This document shows, in pieces, positions 28,684 through 36,490 of a stretch of DNA of 64,000 bases. Source of the stretch: Chryseobacterium sp. S0630 (GTDB taxonomy: Bacteria; Bacteroidota; Bacteroidia; Flavobacteriales; Weeksellaceae); contig NZ_JAMZGF010000009.1 of assembly GCF_024158915.1 (NCBI RefSeq), forward strand, positions 1-64,000. Direction: 5' to 3'. The stretch's first letter is position 1; every line of letters starts with the position of its first letter. A model generated the notes under the pieces. That model saw only the letters and a program-made list of their open reading frames with translations. It made no database searches and had not been told where the DNA came from. Made by a program: the position numbers and the translations under genes.

Positions 28684-29950
28684 TCCCAAAAAAATTGTGA
28701 GGCTTTATTTTAGAAACAGCAGAAAGTCCTGATGTAGCTGTTCCAATTACACCTAGATTACGATCTACGTGATTATTCCCACTTTCAGTTAACCATCTCA
28801 TTTTATTGCCAATATCCGAAAAAGTCTTTTTGACTGGTTCACTTCCAAAATAGCTTTGTAAAGACTCATTAAGCATTCTTTTATTTTCTGGAAATCGAAG
28901 ATTAAGAAAGTCCTCCTTAGCTTTATCCAGCCAATCATTAAAGAACTGCTCTCTTTTTGAGCCAGGAAGAGGCCAACGATCAGCAAAATTCTCAGTAGGG
29001 TTTACAGGATTGGAAATCCATTTTATATTTCTATACAGTTTTTCATCAAAACGATCTTCAATATAATTTCGCATATTACTGACAATATTTATAAGCGCAT
29101 CCGTAACATTATCTTCCCCATTGTATGCATGAGCAGCTAGAGTTGTTATGATACAGGATATAGGTTTTTCCTTTTTGTCTTCTTCGTTATAATCCTTAAA
29201 CATTATATCACGGTGCCTTTTAAGCAATTGTACCGCCCTTTGTAAGGGTAATCTATCCGCCTGATATTTAGGCGTAGGATTAACAGACTCATTTAGGGAA
29301 AACATTTTGCTCTTAAATCCTTTAATATCTTCTGCTATACTCATAAACCATTTCGCATAACCAAATGGATTACTCTGGAGCCAATCAGCAGGGTTTATTG
29401 AATAGTGGTACTCAGGCCTCTCATTATCTGTAATACTTAGTACCAGTTCATCAATATTCTGGTCTTTAAGATTACTATAAGCTTTCTCCAAAATTACAGA
29501 ATACCCCTTCGTATTAATAGCGGGCAAAATATCCATATGATAACGTTCATTCGGTACTCCATTTTCCCGATATCGCAATGTCCAGCATCTCCTACCTTCC
29601 TCATCTAGCAATGATTCATATTTTTTATGTTTAGACAATTGTCCCCCTACGAGTTCTTTAACATCTTTCTGTGTCCAATTTACCCTTTTTCCATTCAATT
29701 CACATACAATATCAAGATCCAGATCACCATCTGGATCAACAGTTTGAATAGTGGTCCCGATTATAAAAGAACCTTGTGGGCTAATTACTGGATTATATTC
29801 TGCCAGCTCCGAATCATCACCTGTTAGCCATGCCCCTACAGCTTTATAGCTTCTTACTGCTGCATCATGTTGACTTTCCGTAATACTGAGATTTTCGCCC
29901 AATGTATCTAAGATTTCTTCTAATTCGTTTTTTTCTCCTATTGTTATCAT
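28667..29950 (-). CDS. CBASS cGAS/DncV-like nucleotidyltransferase
   Basis: A protein of 427 residues counted from the ATG at 29950; an upstream in-frame extension to 30094 has no ATG near a ribosome site and is ignored. The catalytic motif is G60-S61 (QGSFIIGT) with the Asp pair D78/D80 in DGDLDLD and a third Asp at 140 (YHMDIL). CD-NTases make a cyclic oligonucleotide on phage infection; pairing with CapV suggests 3',3'-cGAMP or a related dinucleotide. It leads the operon CD-NTase, E2, CapV. I do not assign a clade. If the E2 works as in type II-short CBASS, the C-terminal residues near FFGNDKEE should matter. Confidence 0.88.
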   Translation of the reverse strand: MITIGEKNELEEILDTLGENLSITESQHDAAVRSYKAVGAWLTGDDSELAEYNPVISPQGSFIIGTTIQTVDPDGDLDLDIVCELNGKRVNWTQKDVKELVGGQLSKHKKYESLLDEEGRRCWTLRYRENGVPNERYHMDILPAINTKGYSVILEKAYSNLKDQNIDELVLSITDNERPEYHYSINPADWLQSNPFGYAKWFMSIAEDIKGFKSKMFSLNESVNPTPKYQADRLPLQRAVQLLKRHRDIMFKDYNEEDKKEKPISCIITTLAAHAYNGEDNVTDALINIVSNMRNYIEDRFDEKLYRNIKWISNPVNPTENFADRWPLPGSKREQFFNDWLDKAKEDFLNLRFPENKRMLNESLQSYFGSEPVKKTFSDIGNKMRWLTESGNNHVDRNLGVIGTATSGLSAVSKIKPHNFFGNDKEE

Positions 29951-30048
29951 GGTTATTATAAATTTCTTTTTAATATTATTGTGGTGTAGGATTAGATAAT
30001 TAAAATCACCTACATTCTCAAAAATAAAAAAAATTGGCTTAACGATGA

Positions 30049-30062
30049 TACGGGAACCCGTA
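30049..30062. promoter_or_regulatory. Inverted repeat upstream of the CBASS operon
   Basis: Arms tacggg and cccgta are separated by 2 bp, about 100 bp upstream of the CD-NTase ATG. It could be an operator half-site pair for a dimeric regulator or a weak hairpin. No regulator gene is linked to it directly. Confidence 0.35.
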
Positions 30063-30072
30063 ATAAAATATA

Positions 30073-30367
30073 TTAAATTGGTATACCACAACATATAGAG
30101 ATAACATAAGGTATGTTATCTTTATAAGTTACGGTTGACTTCAGTTTTTCATCTTGATCATAATATCTAACTTCCTGTATACTATCATCTTTAAAAAGAC
30201 ATTTCTTTGGTTAACTTACCATTTTCATCAAAAGAATTGCTTAAAACCAGTGATCCATTTTTATATGAATGAATTGATAAGTCAGAATATTCATCATTAA
30301 GTTGATAAGCCATCCATAGGTCTATAGGTATCAGTTTCTTTATTATATTAAACCAAAGAATAAGAAA
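30073..30367 (-). pseudogene. Frameshifted remnant with YwqK/MORN-like repeats
   Basis: On the minus strand a frame reads MAYQLNDEYSD..., then YKNGSLVLSNSFDENGKLTKEMSF before a stop. One base back, the frame continues with KDDSIQEVRYYDQDEKLKSTVTYKDN and stops at 30073. Repeated units of the form Y.NG.L....FDENGKL resemble MORN/YwqK-type antitoxin-like repeats. A one-base slip in a T run near 30193-30200 explains the break. No ATG-started N-terminus is found upstream, so this is a decayed fragment, not a working gene. Confidence 0.55.
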
Positions 30368-30513
30368 TTAATGTTTACATTCTTAATATTGGTGACATTT
30401 CTATTTTATAATATTTCTCGAATTAGTTGTGCCAACTTTGTTAATAATTTTTTACATTTATATAGCAAATAACCAATTAAAGAAAATGTAAAATTAATCC
30501 CCCACAATAAAAG

Positions 30514-30586
30514 AGCCCAACGCTAATTTATTTTGATAATATTCTCAACAGGTATCAAAAAAATACGATGGGCTGTACCTAGCGTT
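30514..30586 (+). other. Structured intergenic segment (nested and crossing repeats)
   Basis: The arms agccca (30514-30519) and tgggct (30569-30574) enclose an 8-bp hairpin (ttttgata 30531-30538, tatcaaaa 30553-30560). In addition aacgcta (30519-30525) can pair with tagcgtt (30580-30586), crossing the outer stem. This lies about 130 bp upstream of the ferritin-like gene and may be part of its leader RNA or a separate small RNA. Computed by eye only. Confidence 0.35.
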
Positions 30587-30712
30587 ACAAACACTTATAT
30601 CTCCTTACTCCGGTACTATTTACACTATTGGATCAATTAAAAGAAATATACTAGGTATAATTTCATCGTAGCTGTAATCAATTATCCTTCAACCCAAAAA
30701 AAAACTATAATT

Positions 30713-31891
30713 ATGGACAATATCATTAAACTAGCAGACAAAGCAAAAGAAGAGTTGGCAAAAGCTTTTGTTAATAAGCCAGAGATTGAATTATGGAACT
30801 GGCTTAATATAGGTTTAAGACGAGAAGGTCTGGTAAGTGAATTGTATAAAAGACCACATATTGAAAAGAGCATTATAGCATTTCCAAATATTGGCAATCA
30901 CGAAAAGGACCTGATAATTACTTGTATATCTCAGATATGGGCTCAAGAAACAAGTCACCAGAAATTACTTGATAGCTTTTTTAAAGCTGTAATTCCACCC
31001 ACAACAATTATAGAAAAAGTCAGAAACATAAATGACGAAATAATGGGCCGCCTCGAAGGATTTGTTACAGCTGGTATCATTGCTCCCAAAAATATTGCTC
31101 ATGAAGCACTTGCGAAAATCGGGATCGTTATGGGACGTTTGTCAGATTCTGTTCCTGATTTCATCAATGATATTGATAAGTCTGACTTCTCAGTTTTATG
31201 TGATTTCAGTGCTAGTCTTGAATATACAGCTCAAGTTGGGTATGCAAGAATGGTAGAATTAATAGAACGACTCCCAAATAATACTGCTACTTTTGGACTA
31301 AAGATCATAAAACGGGATTTAGAACATATTTACAGAGAAGAACTTTATCACAATTTATTTTTCAAACATTTGACCGCCTGGCTACAATTATCAAATAGAA
31401 ACAATACAGTTAATTCCTTCGAAAAGTTTGTATTTGAGGCATCATTAAACAAAAGCAATAATTCATCAATTATAGACATTCCTTTAAATTCTCATTTATT
31501 TAATACCCGAAAAAATGTAAAACAAATTTTAAAAACAAATGCTAATTCTTTAGATAAGAATACAAACATGGGGTTGACTAAAATTAATATGGGGTTAGAA
31601 ATAATCAGTAATCCAATGAACTATAATTCGCAGGACGATTTTCAATATGGTCACAAAAGTCTAGCTGAGGGGATTCATATTTTGGCAAAGAATAATTTTA
31701 ATAATGATTCTAGAATTGAAATAGTCGTTAATGAAGCTGTTTCAATAAACCAACATTTAAATTATATTAATAGGGATTTTGATTTTATCGACATCAGCCG
31801 ATTTAAACCCAAAGATATAAAACCAACCGACTTTACTGAGACCATTTCTAAGATTGAAAATAAAAAAATCAATTTCAATATTTTTAATTAA
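30713..31891 (+). CDS. Ferritin-like (di-metal) domain protein, function unknown
   Basis: A 392-residue soluble, helical protein. Two E-x-x-H motifs (E79-T-S-H82 and E210-L-Y-H213) with acidic residues on other helices (for example E170, E182) give the ferritin-like di-iron pattern. The C-terminal 170 residues look less conserved, with many Asn and Lys. I cannot name the family. It stands alone between the CBASS remnant region and a strong terminator, is transcribed away from CBASS, and has a long 5' region with possible RNA structure. Position in a defence island suggests a defence or stress role, but this is only guilt by association. A structural ferritin fold without metal is the alternative. 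Confidence 0.55.
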   Translation: MDNIIKLADKAKEELAKAFVNKPEIELWNWLNIGLRREGLVSELYKRPHIEKSIIAFPNIGNHEKDLIITCISQIWAQETSHQKLLDSFFKAVIPPTTIIEKVRNINDEIMGRLEGFVTAGIIAPKNIAHEALAKIGIVMGRLSDSVPDFINDIDKSDFSVLCDFSASLEYTAQVGYARMVELIERLPNNTATFGLKIIKRDLEHIYREELYHNLFFKHLTAWLQLSNRNNTVNSFEKFVFEASLNKSNNSSIIDIPLNSHLFNTRKNVKQILKTNANSLDKNTNMGLTKINMGLEIISNPMNYNSQDDFQYGHKSLAEGIHILAKNNFNNDSRIEIVVNEAVSINQHLNYINRDFDFIDISRFKPKDIKPTDFTETISKIENKKINFNIFN

Positions 31892-32014
31892 AGACAAAAA
31901 GAAAATATAAAGCAACATCATTGATTCACTCCTTATTTCCGTAGAAGCCCTACTTTTTACACAATCTTGGTGAGTCAATAAAGTTATTGGACAAATCTTT
32001 TTTTCTTTTACTAG

Positions 32015-32051
32015 AAACAGGAAAACTTCGCGTATTGCGAAGTTCCTGTTT
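32015..32051. terminator. Strong hairpin after the ferritin-like gene
   Basis: Nested arms aaacagg/cctgttt and aacttcgc/gcgaagtt form a stem of about 15 bp with a small bulge and a 5-nt loop, preceded by a T-rich run. It lies between convergent sequences, the ferritin-like gene and the aldo/keto reductase fragment. Confidence 0.75.
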
Positions 32052-32062
32052 AGCTATAGCAT

Positions 32063-32326
32063 CTATTCTTCTGACATTGTTAGGAGGTCTTCATTTAAAC
32101 GTGCTCCTTGAATTGTCATCTGTGATAATGCTTCATCAATTTCTTTTAAATCATTAGGTAAAATTTCTACCTCCAATGATTTTAAATTGTTGTCGATGTA
32201 TTCAATCTTATCCATTCCAGGAATAGGAACAATAAAAGGTTTTTGAGCCAAAAGCCAGGCTAATGCAATCTGTACTGGCGTTCCATTTTTTCTTTTTGCA
32301 ATTTTCACAAGTAACTCGACTAGTAC
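32063..32326 (-). pseudogene. C-terminal fragment of an aldo/keto reductase
   Basis: The last about 87 residues of an aldo/keto reductase are intact (PVQIALAWLLAQKPFIVPIPG, then a DLKEIDEAL-type end), but the TIM-barrel N-terminal two thirds with the catalytic Tyr and Lys are missing. Upstream of about 32326 the frame runs into unrelated sequence that is antisense to another remnant. It is a deletion or recombination scar and no functional enzyme is expected. Confidence 0.8.
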
Positions 32327-32340
32327 ACTCCTTTTATTAA

Positions 32341-32661
32341 TATCAGAAAAGAAAGAACAGAACATTATAATAAAGAACAGATTCAAATTCACATTAGATT
32401 TTGGGACAAGATAAATGATGTTATACCCTACTATTACAAAAAGAACTTTTTTAAAACACAAACTCCAACAAATGCTCACATTACGAAGCTAAAGGAATTA
32501 CGAGATGCTATTGTGCATACAAAATCAAATCACCTATTTTCAAACTCATCGAAGCTTTACTTAAGTTTAAATATGATGAAACATTTATAGCAATTAGAAA
32601 GTTTATGAATTTTTACAAAGAAGAATATATTGTAGATTGCGATTGCAGTGCAGATTTTTAG
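32341..32661 (+). pseudogene. Truncated, frameshifted remnant with an RxxxxH motif
   Basis: On the plus strand an open frame from 32341 reads through FWDKINDVIPYYYKKNF and LRDAIVHTKS. It shifts frame near 32555-32565 and continues as KLIEALLKFKYDETFIAIRKF to a TAG at 32661. RDAIVH fits the R-x4-H motif of HEPN RNases, and the end is Asp/Cys-rich. Both the N-terminus and frame are lost. The original family is not recognised. It begins about where the aldo/keto reductase fragment stops, marking a breakpoint. Confidence 0.5.
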
Positions 32662-32747
32662 AAATACCTTTTTTTATTTACGTCTAAAATCTTATTTCAA
32701 ATAAAGCAGTACTATTTAACCGTTGATATTTCATAAACCCTATATTT

Positions 32748-34436
32748 ATGAAATCAGCGTATTTATATGTCAGAGTTAGTACTGATGAACAAATGAGAAA
32801 AGGCTATTCTCTTCCTGAGCAGGAGGAAAGGCTGTTGAAATATTGTGAACTGAATCAAATTGCTGTTAAAGGAATCTTCAGAGAAGACTTTTCAGCAAAG
32901 GACTTTAATCGGCCTGAATGGAAAAGGATTATTAAAACTTTAAAAAATAACAGAAAAAGACCTGCAGAGAATATACTATTTATTAAGTGGGATCGGTTCA
33001 GCCGTAACATTGAATATGCCTATCAAATGCTTGGTATATTAAGAAGTTTAAACACAAAACCATTCGCTATTGACCAACCAATCGATTTTAATGTTCCTGA
33101 AAGTATAGTGATGCTTGCTGTCTATCTTTCAATTCCTGAAGCTGAAAACAACAGAAGAGGACGAAATGCTTCGGATGGAATGCGTAGAGCCAGAAAAATG
33201 GGGAGATGGCCAGGAAAAGCTCCAATGGGATATATAAACCAGTCAACACAAGATGGCAGAAAAATCATGAGACCTAAACAGCCACAGGCTGATTTAATTA
33301 AATGGGCTTTTGAGCAGTTTGCTACTGGTACCTATTCAATCAATCAGGTGAGAACTATGACCGTCCAAAGAGGTCTACTGTGCAGTAAAAATAATTTTTG
33401 GAAGATACTGCATAATCCCATTTACTGTGGAATAATTACGGTTAAAGCAACTAAAACTGAAGATATTCAATATGTAAAAGGAATTCATAAGCCAATCATA
33501 ACAGAAAACCTTTTCCGAACTGTCCAATTATTACTCAAAAGTAAACGCAAACAGAATGAGTCAAAACTTCAATCAAAACTTCTATTCCCACTCAGAGGGT
33601 TCATAAATTGTCCTTTCTGCAGGCGAAAGTTGACAGGAAGTACATCTCAGGGCAAAAACAAAAAATACAGGTACTATCATTGTAGTACATCTAAATGCAA
33701 AGGCAGGTTTAGAGCAGATCTTCTAGAAAAATCATACGAAAGTCTTTTAAAAAAAATCTCGTTACTTCCTAGTGTACATGAACTTTTTGACCTCATTCTC
33801 GAGGACGAAAATATATTCACAGCAAGAAGGCAAGCATTGAATGATAAAAAAGTCGTCCTTGCGGAAATTTATCAGAATAAGGAGCTTCTAGCAAAAGCAA
33901 GAAGGTATTTATTGGCTGGAAAAATAGACTTTGAAGATTTCAGAGATACTAAAAAAGAGTTTAATCAAACCTCTCATAATTTAAACGAGAGATTACAGCA
34001 TCTTATACAGAAATTGAATATGGATTTTTATAAAGACAAAGAAATAGAGTCAAAAGATTGGATTAACATTTTTCAAGTCTATAACATTCAAGACTTCGTC
34101 GGTAAAAGACATATTGTAAGTATGTTTATGCCTTCTGAAATAAATATATCCCAAATGGATTTTAAGACCATACAAGTCAATCCTATTCTAAAAAAAGTAA
34201 CAATGTGTGATGGATTAATCAGTAAAAGATCTGATAACACTCAAAGACTCGTCGAGAAAAATATCAACAGGATTACAAAATTCTTTTCTGGACGAATGGT
34301 TTCTACTATTCAGGCAATGAAAATCCTGAAAAATAATGGAGTACGTGTCAATGAAGATGAAGCAATTGTTATCTTAGATTTCTTATACATGCTGGCTACT
34401 ATCTTCAAACAAAAAGATCTTGACCTACAAGATTGA
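32748..34436 (+). CDS. Large serine recombinase
   Basis: A 562-residue recombinase: resolvase catalytic domain (1-150) with nucleophile Ser11 in YVRVSTDEQ, a recombinase domain (about 165-270, GRWPGKAPMGY start), a zinc ribbon (CPFC near residue 288 and HCSTSKC near 311), a coiled-coil region (about 360-430) and a C-terminal domain. Such enzymes integrate and excise mobile elements without high-energy cofactors. The frame is intact. A segment of about 185 bp right after its stop recurs next to tRNA-Ser 6.9 kb to the right. It is preceded by two truncated genes, consistent with integration or deletion events. Confidence 0.9.
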   Translation: MKSAYLYVRVSTDEQMRKGYSLPEQEERLLKYCELNQIAVKGIFREDFSAKDFNRPEWKRIIKTLKNNRKRPAENILFIKWDRFSRNIEYAYQMLGILRSLNTKPFAIDQPIDFNVPESIVMLAVYLSIPEAENNRRGRNASDGMRRARKMGRWPGKAPMGYINQSTQDGRKIMRPKQPQADLIKWAFEQFATGTYSINQVRTMTVQRGLLCSKNNFWKILHNPIYCGIITVKATKTEDIQYVKGIHKPIITENLFRTVQLLLKSKRKQNESKLQSKLLFPLRGFINCPFCRRKLTGSTSQGKNKKYRYYHCSTSKCKGRFRADLLEKSYESLLKKISLLPSVHELFDLILEDENIFTARRQALNDKKVVLAEIYQNKELLAKARRYLLAGKIDFEDFRDTKKEFNQTSHNLNERLQHLIQKLNMDFYKDKEIESKDWINIFQVYNIQDFVGKRHIVSMFMPSEINISQMDFKTIQVNPILKKVTMCDGLISKRSDNTQRLVEKNINRITKFFSGRMVSTIQAMKILKNNGVRVNEDEAIVILDFLYMLATIFKQKDLDLQD

Positions 34437-34442
34437 ATAATC

Positions 34443-34626
34443 AAGGGAATATTGAATACATAATAATGGATAATAGGAATATTCTAATGGTAAATATTTT
34501 TTATATTAAGAAACATTCAAAAACTCAACCATATTTTTACATTATTCCAAAACAACATAATCAACTGAAATTCAATTAACAAAAAATATAAAAAGGAGAC
34601 ATTAAAAAATAAACGTCTCCCTAAGC
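34443..34626 (+). repeat. Direct repeat copy A (after the recombinase)
   Basis: About 185 bp that align almost end to end with 41319-41507, with scattered substitutions and few gaps. Shared blocks include ggaatattgaa, cataataatggataatagg and cgtctccctaagc. It starts just after the recombinase stop and ends with a tRNA-terminator-like hairpin (ggagac 34595-34600, gtctcc 34615-34620), but no tRNA adjoins this copy. The remaining bases to 34731 hold nothing I can assign. Confidence 0.85.
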
Positions 34627-34731
34627 TTATTAACATTCTTCAAAAATTCCATCAACGATAATTCGTACATTGTAATAGATATGACTTAATCTAATAGTTA
34701 GCCATTAATAAACTACCCACAATGTACATTT

Positions 34732-35412
34732 CTACAACAGGATAGGTAGAAGCTGAGCCAAACTTTCTATCTGTAAAAAATTATTTGGTTTGACTTTCTC
34801 ATCATTTTTTTCATGCTCCCAAGTTATATGATACGGAACATGTATTGCTTGCGCTCCGACTTCTAAAACGGGCAAAATATCTGAATTTATTGAATTCCCA
34901 ATCATCAAGAAATCTCCTGCCTCGCATTCAAGTTTACTCATGAGCTTTAAATAATCATTATTCTTTTTATTACTCATAATCTCAACATGATGAAAATACT
35001 TTTGGAGACCCGAATTATTTAGTTTCCTTTCCTGATCCAAAAGATCGCCTTTGGTGGCTACTATCAATTTGTAGTTTTTATTAAGTTGAGCCAATGTATC
35101 TTCTACACCATCCAACAATTCAATTGGCATCCTTAGTAGATCCTGTCCAATTTCTATAATCTTATTAGCCGTTTTTAAAGATAATTGGCCTGCTGAGATT
35201 CTACTCGCTGTTTCTATCATACAAAGTATAAAACCTTTCACTCCATATCCATATAAGGATAGATTATTCATTTCCGTTTCAAACAGTTCTTTTGATATTG
35301 AATGTTGAGGAAGATAATTTTCTAATAATTGGCAAAATTCAACCTCTGCCTTTTGGTAATAGGGTTCATTTATCCATAAAGTATCATCCGCATCAAAGGC
35401 TATAATCTTGAT
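34732..35412 (-). CDS. HAD-superfamily hydrolase with no regular start codon
   Basis: The frame encodes a HAD phosphatase of about 227 residues. The nucleophile motif FDADDTLW lies upstream of the first ATG (35271), so the ATG-started version of 179 residues would lack the catalytic Asp. Motif II-like IVATKGD and motif III/IV-like MIGNSINSD follow. The frame is open back to a stop at 35437-35439 but has no ATG, GTG or TTG before the motif; ATC at 35412 stands where homologues would have a start. Either a rare start codon is used or the start codon is mutated and the gene is dying. Substrate unknown; small phosphorylated metabolites are typical. Confidence 0.7.
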   Translation of the reverse strand: MKIIAFDADDTLWINEPYYQKAEVEFCQLLENYLPQHSISKELFETEMNNLSLYGYGVKGFILCMIETASRISAGQLSLKTANKIIEIGQDLLRMPIELLDGVEDTLAQLNKNYKLIVATKGDLLDQERKLNNSGLQKYFHHVEIMSNKKNNDYLKLMSKLECEAGDFLMIGNSINSDILPVLEVGAQAIHVPYHITWEHEKNDEKVKPNNFLQIESLAQLLPILL

Positions 35413-35449
35413 GGATTCTCTATTTATATTAATTATTCAATTTTTAATA

Positions 35450-35938
35450 TTATCTAATTTGGGTATTACTGTACTGTTCCCATAAAGATATCAGATTTAA
35501 TTCTGAATCATAGATAGCATTAAACGCAAAAACCTCACCTTTAGAAACATAATCATATATATATAAATCAGTTAAAGGTGTTGGAATATCCGCCAAATTT
35601 TCAGCTTCTATCCATTCTAGTTCTCCTTCATTACAATATGGGGCATCTACAAATTCGATATCTGATACATATACATAACTTATCCAATTGTATTTCACAG
35701 GTGATGTTTCAGTTAAAATCCCACAAAACTGTTTCGAAGTAATATGAATTCCCGTTTCTTCCATTACTTCACGTACCACAGCATCGTCAGGATTTTCAAA
35801 TGGATCTATTTTTCCGCCAACAGGAACATACATATCTTTATTTGGTTCTTTTAGTCGTTTTAGCAACAAAAATTTATCCTTGTTTCTTAATATACATAGC
35901 GTAGCTACCTTCTTCATTCCATTCACACAATTATTCAT
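35450..35938 (-). CDS. NUDIX hydrolase
   Basis: A 162-residue protein counted from the ATG at 35938. It has a complete Nudix box (G-x5-E-x7-REVMEETG-I: GKIDPFE...REVMEETGI) that binds Mg and hydrolyses a nucleoside diphosphate linked to another group. The size and the opening VATLCILRNKDKFLLLKR resemble MutT-like 8-oxo-dGTPases, but the substrate is not settled. It is leftward, 37 bp upstream of the HAD frame, perhaps cotranscribed. Confidence 0.88.
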   Translation of the reverse strand: MNNCVNGMKKVATLCILRNKDKFLLLKRLKEPNKDMYVPVGGKIDPFENPDDAVVREVMEETGIHITSKQFCGILTETSPVKYNWISYVYVSDIEFVDAPYCNEGELEWIEAENLADIPTPLTDLYIYDYVSKGEVFAFNAIYDSELNLISLWEQYSNTQIR

Positions 35939-36046
35939 GTTTTTTACCTTTTTAAACAAAAATAATAAAATTCCAAAAGAGTTTTCAATACCTGAACTGC
36001 ATATATCTTCAACAAAATTATAAATTACCTCTTGTATCTTGAGCAA

Positions 36047-36401
36047 AACTCAACATACGTCAGAATATTTTATAGTTATTAATATCAATTTCCAAAATTT
36101 TTGACAATTAGCTTGTTTGCGTTGTGAATAAACTTCTGGTCGTGATACTTCCCAACACGCACTGCAAAACACAGTAAATCAGTTGGTCTTGAAAAATCAA
36201 CATACATCATTTTAAAGTTTCATTCGACCTTCTTTTATTTAGATGTGAAAAGTTCTGCTCCTGAAAGAATAAAGGATTTTTCCAAGTAAAATCTGATCTT
36301 TTTTGGGTTCCTTTAACAAAAACTGTAAGCTTCGATTTCAGATGAATGGTGGACCTTTGCAGGAATTATTTATCTAACATATTACGTTGTTTTATCCAAA
36401 A
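36047..36401. other. Intergenic region upstream of nudix and araC
   Basis: The two genes diverge from here. The only coding hint is a 41-residue minus-strand frame (36085-36210, MMYVDFSRPTDLLCF...) that resembles a scrap of a protein but matches nothing I know. The right end leads into the repeated motif and promoter of araC. Confidence 0.35.
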
Positions 36402-36443
36402 CAGTAAAATGTTTCGTTTTTACAGTTGAACGTTTCATTTGTA
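36402..36443 (+). promoter_or_regulatory. Candidate AraC-family operator, upstream copy
   Basis: The 21-mer cagtaaaatgtttcgttttta (36402-36422) recurs with one mismatch at 37331-37351, just before the first operon gene. Within the upstream copy, atgtttcgttt and acgtttcattt repeat with 21-bp spacing (two helical turns). It lies just upstream of, and overlaps the -33 box of, the araC promoter, so autoregulation is likely. Confidence 0.5.
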
Positions 36444-36466
36444 GCTATTTCATTTTTTTAACTTTG
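36438..36466 (+). promoter_or_regulatory. Bacteroidota-type promoter of araC
   Basis: TTTG at 36438-36441, then 17 bp, then TAACTTTG at 36459-36466 match the TTTG / TAnnTTTG consensus exactly. Transcription should begin about 5-7 bp later, leaving a short leader before the ATG at 36491. Confidence 0.65.
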
Positions 36467-36490
36467 CAGGATAAACAGTTTTTTGTAGCA

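Noticed and set aside
28667-30094. 475-residue version of the CD-NTase
   Set aside because: The first 48 residues are hydrophobic, unlike the family, and the ATG at 29950 gives the normal N-terminus.
32063-32479. A full 138-residue protein on the minus strand
   Set aside because: Only the last about 87 residues match aldo/keto reductase; the first part is antisense to a separate remnant.
36085-36210. 41-residue minus-strand frame as a gene
   Set aside because: It is short, has no ribosome site that I can see and no known family; kept only as a note in the gap description.
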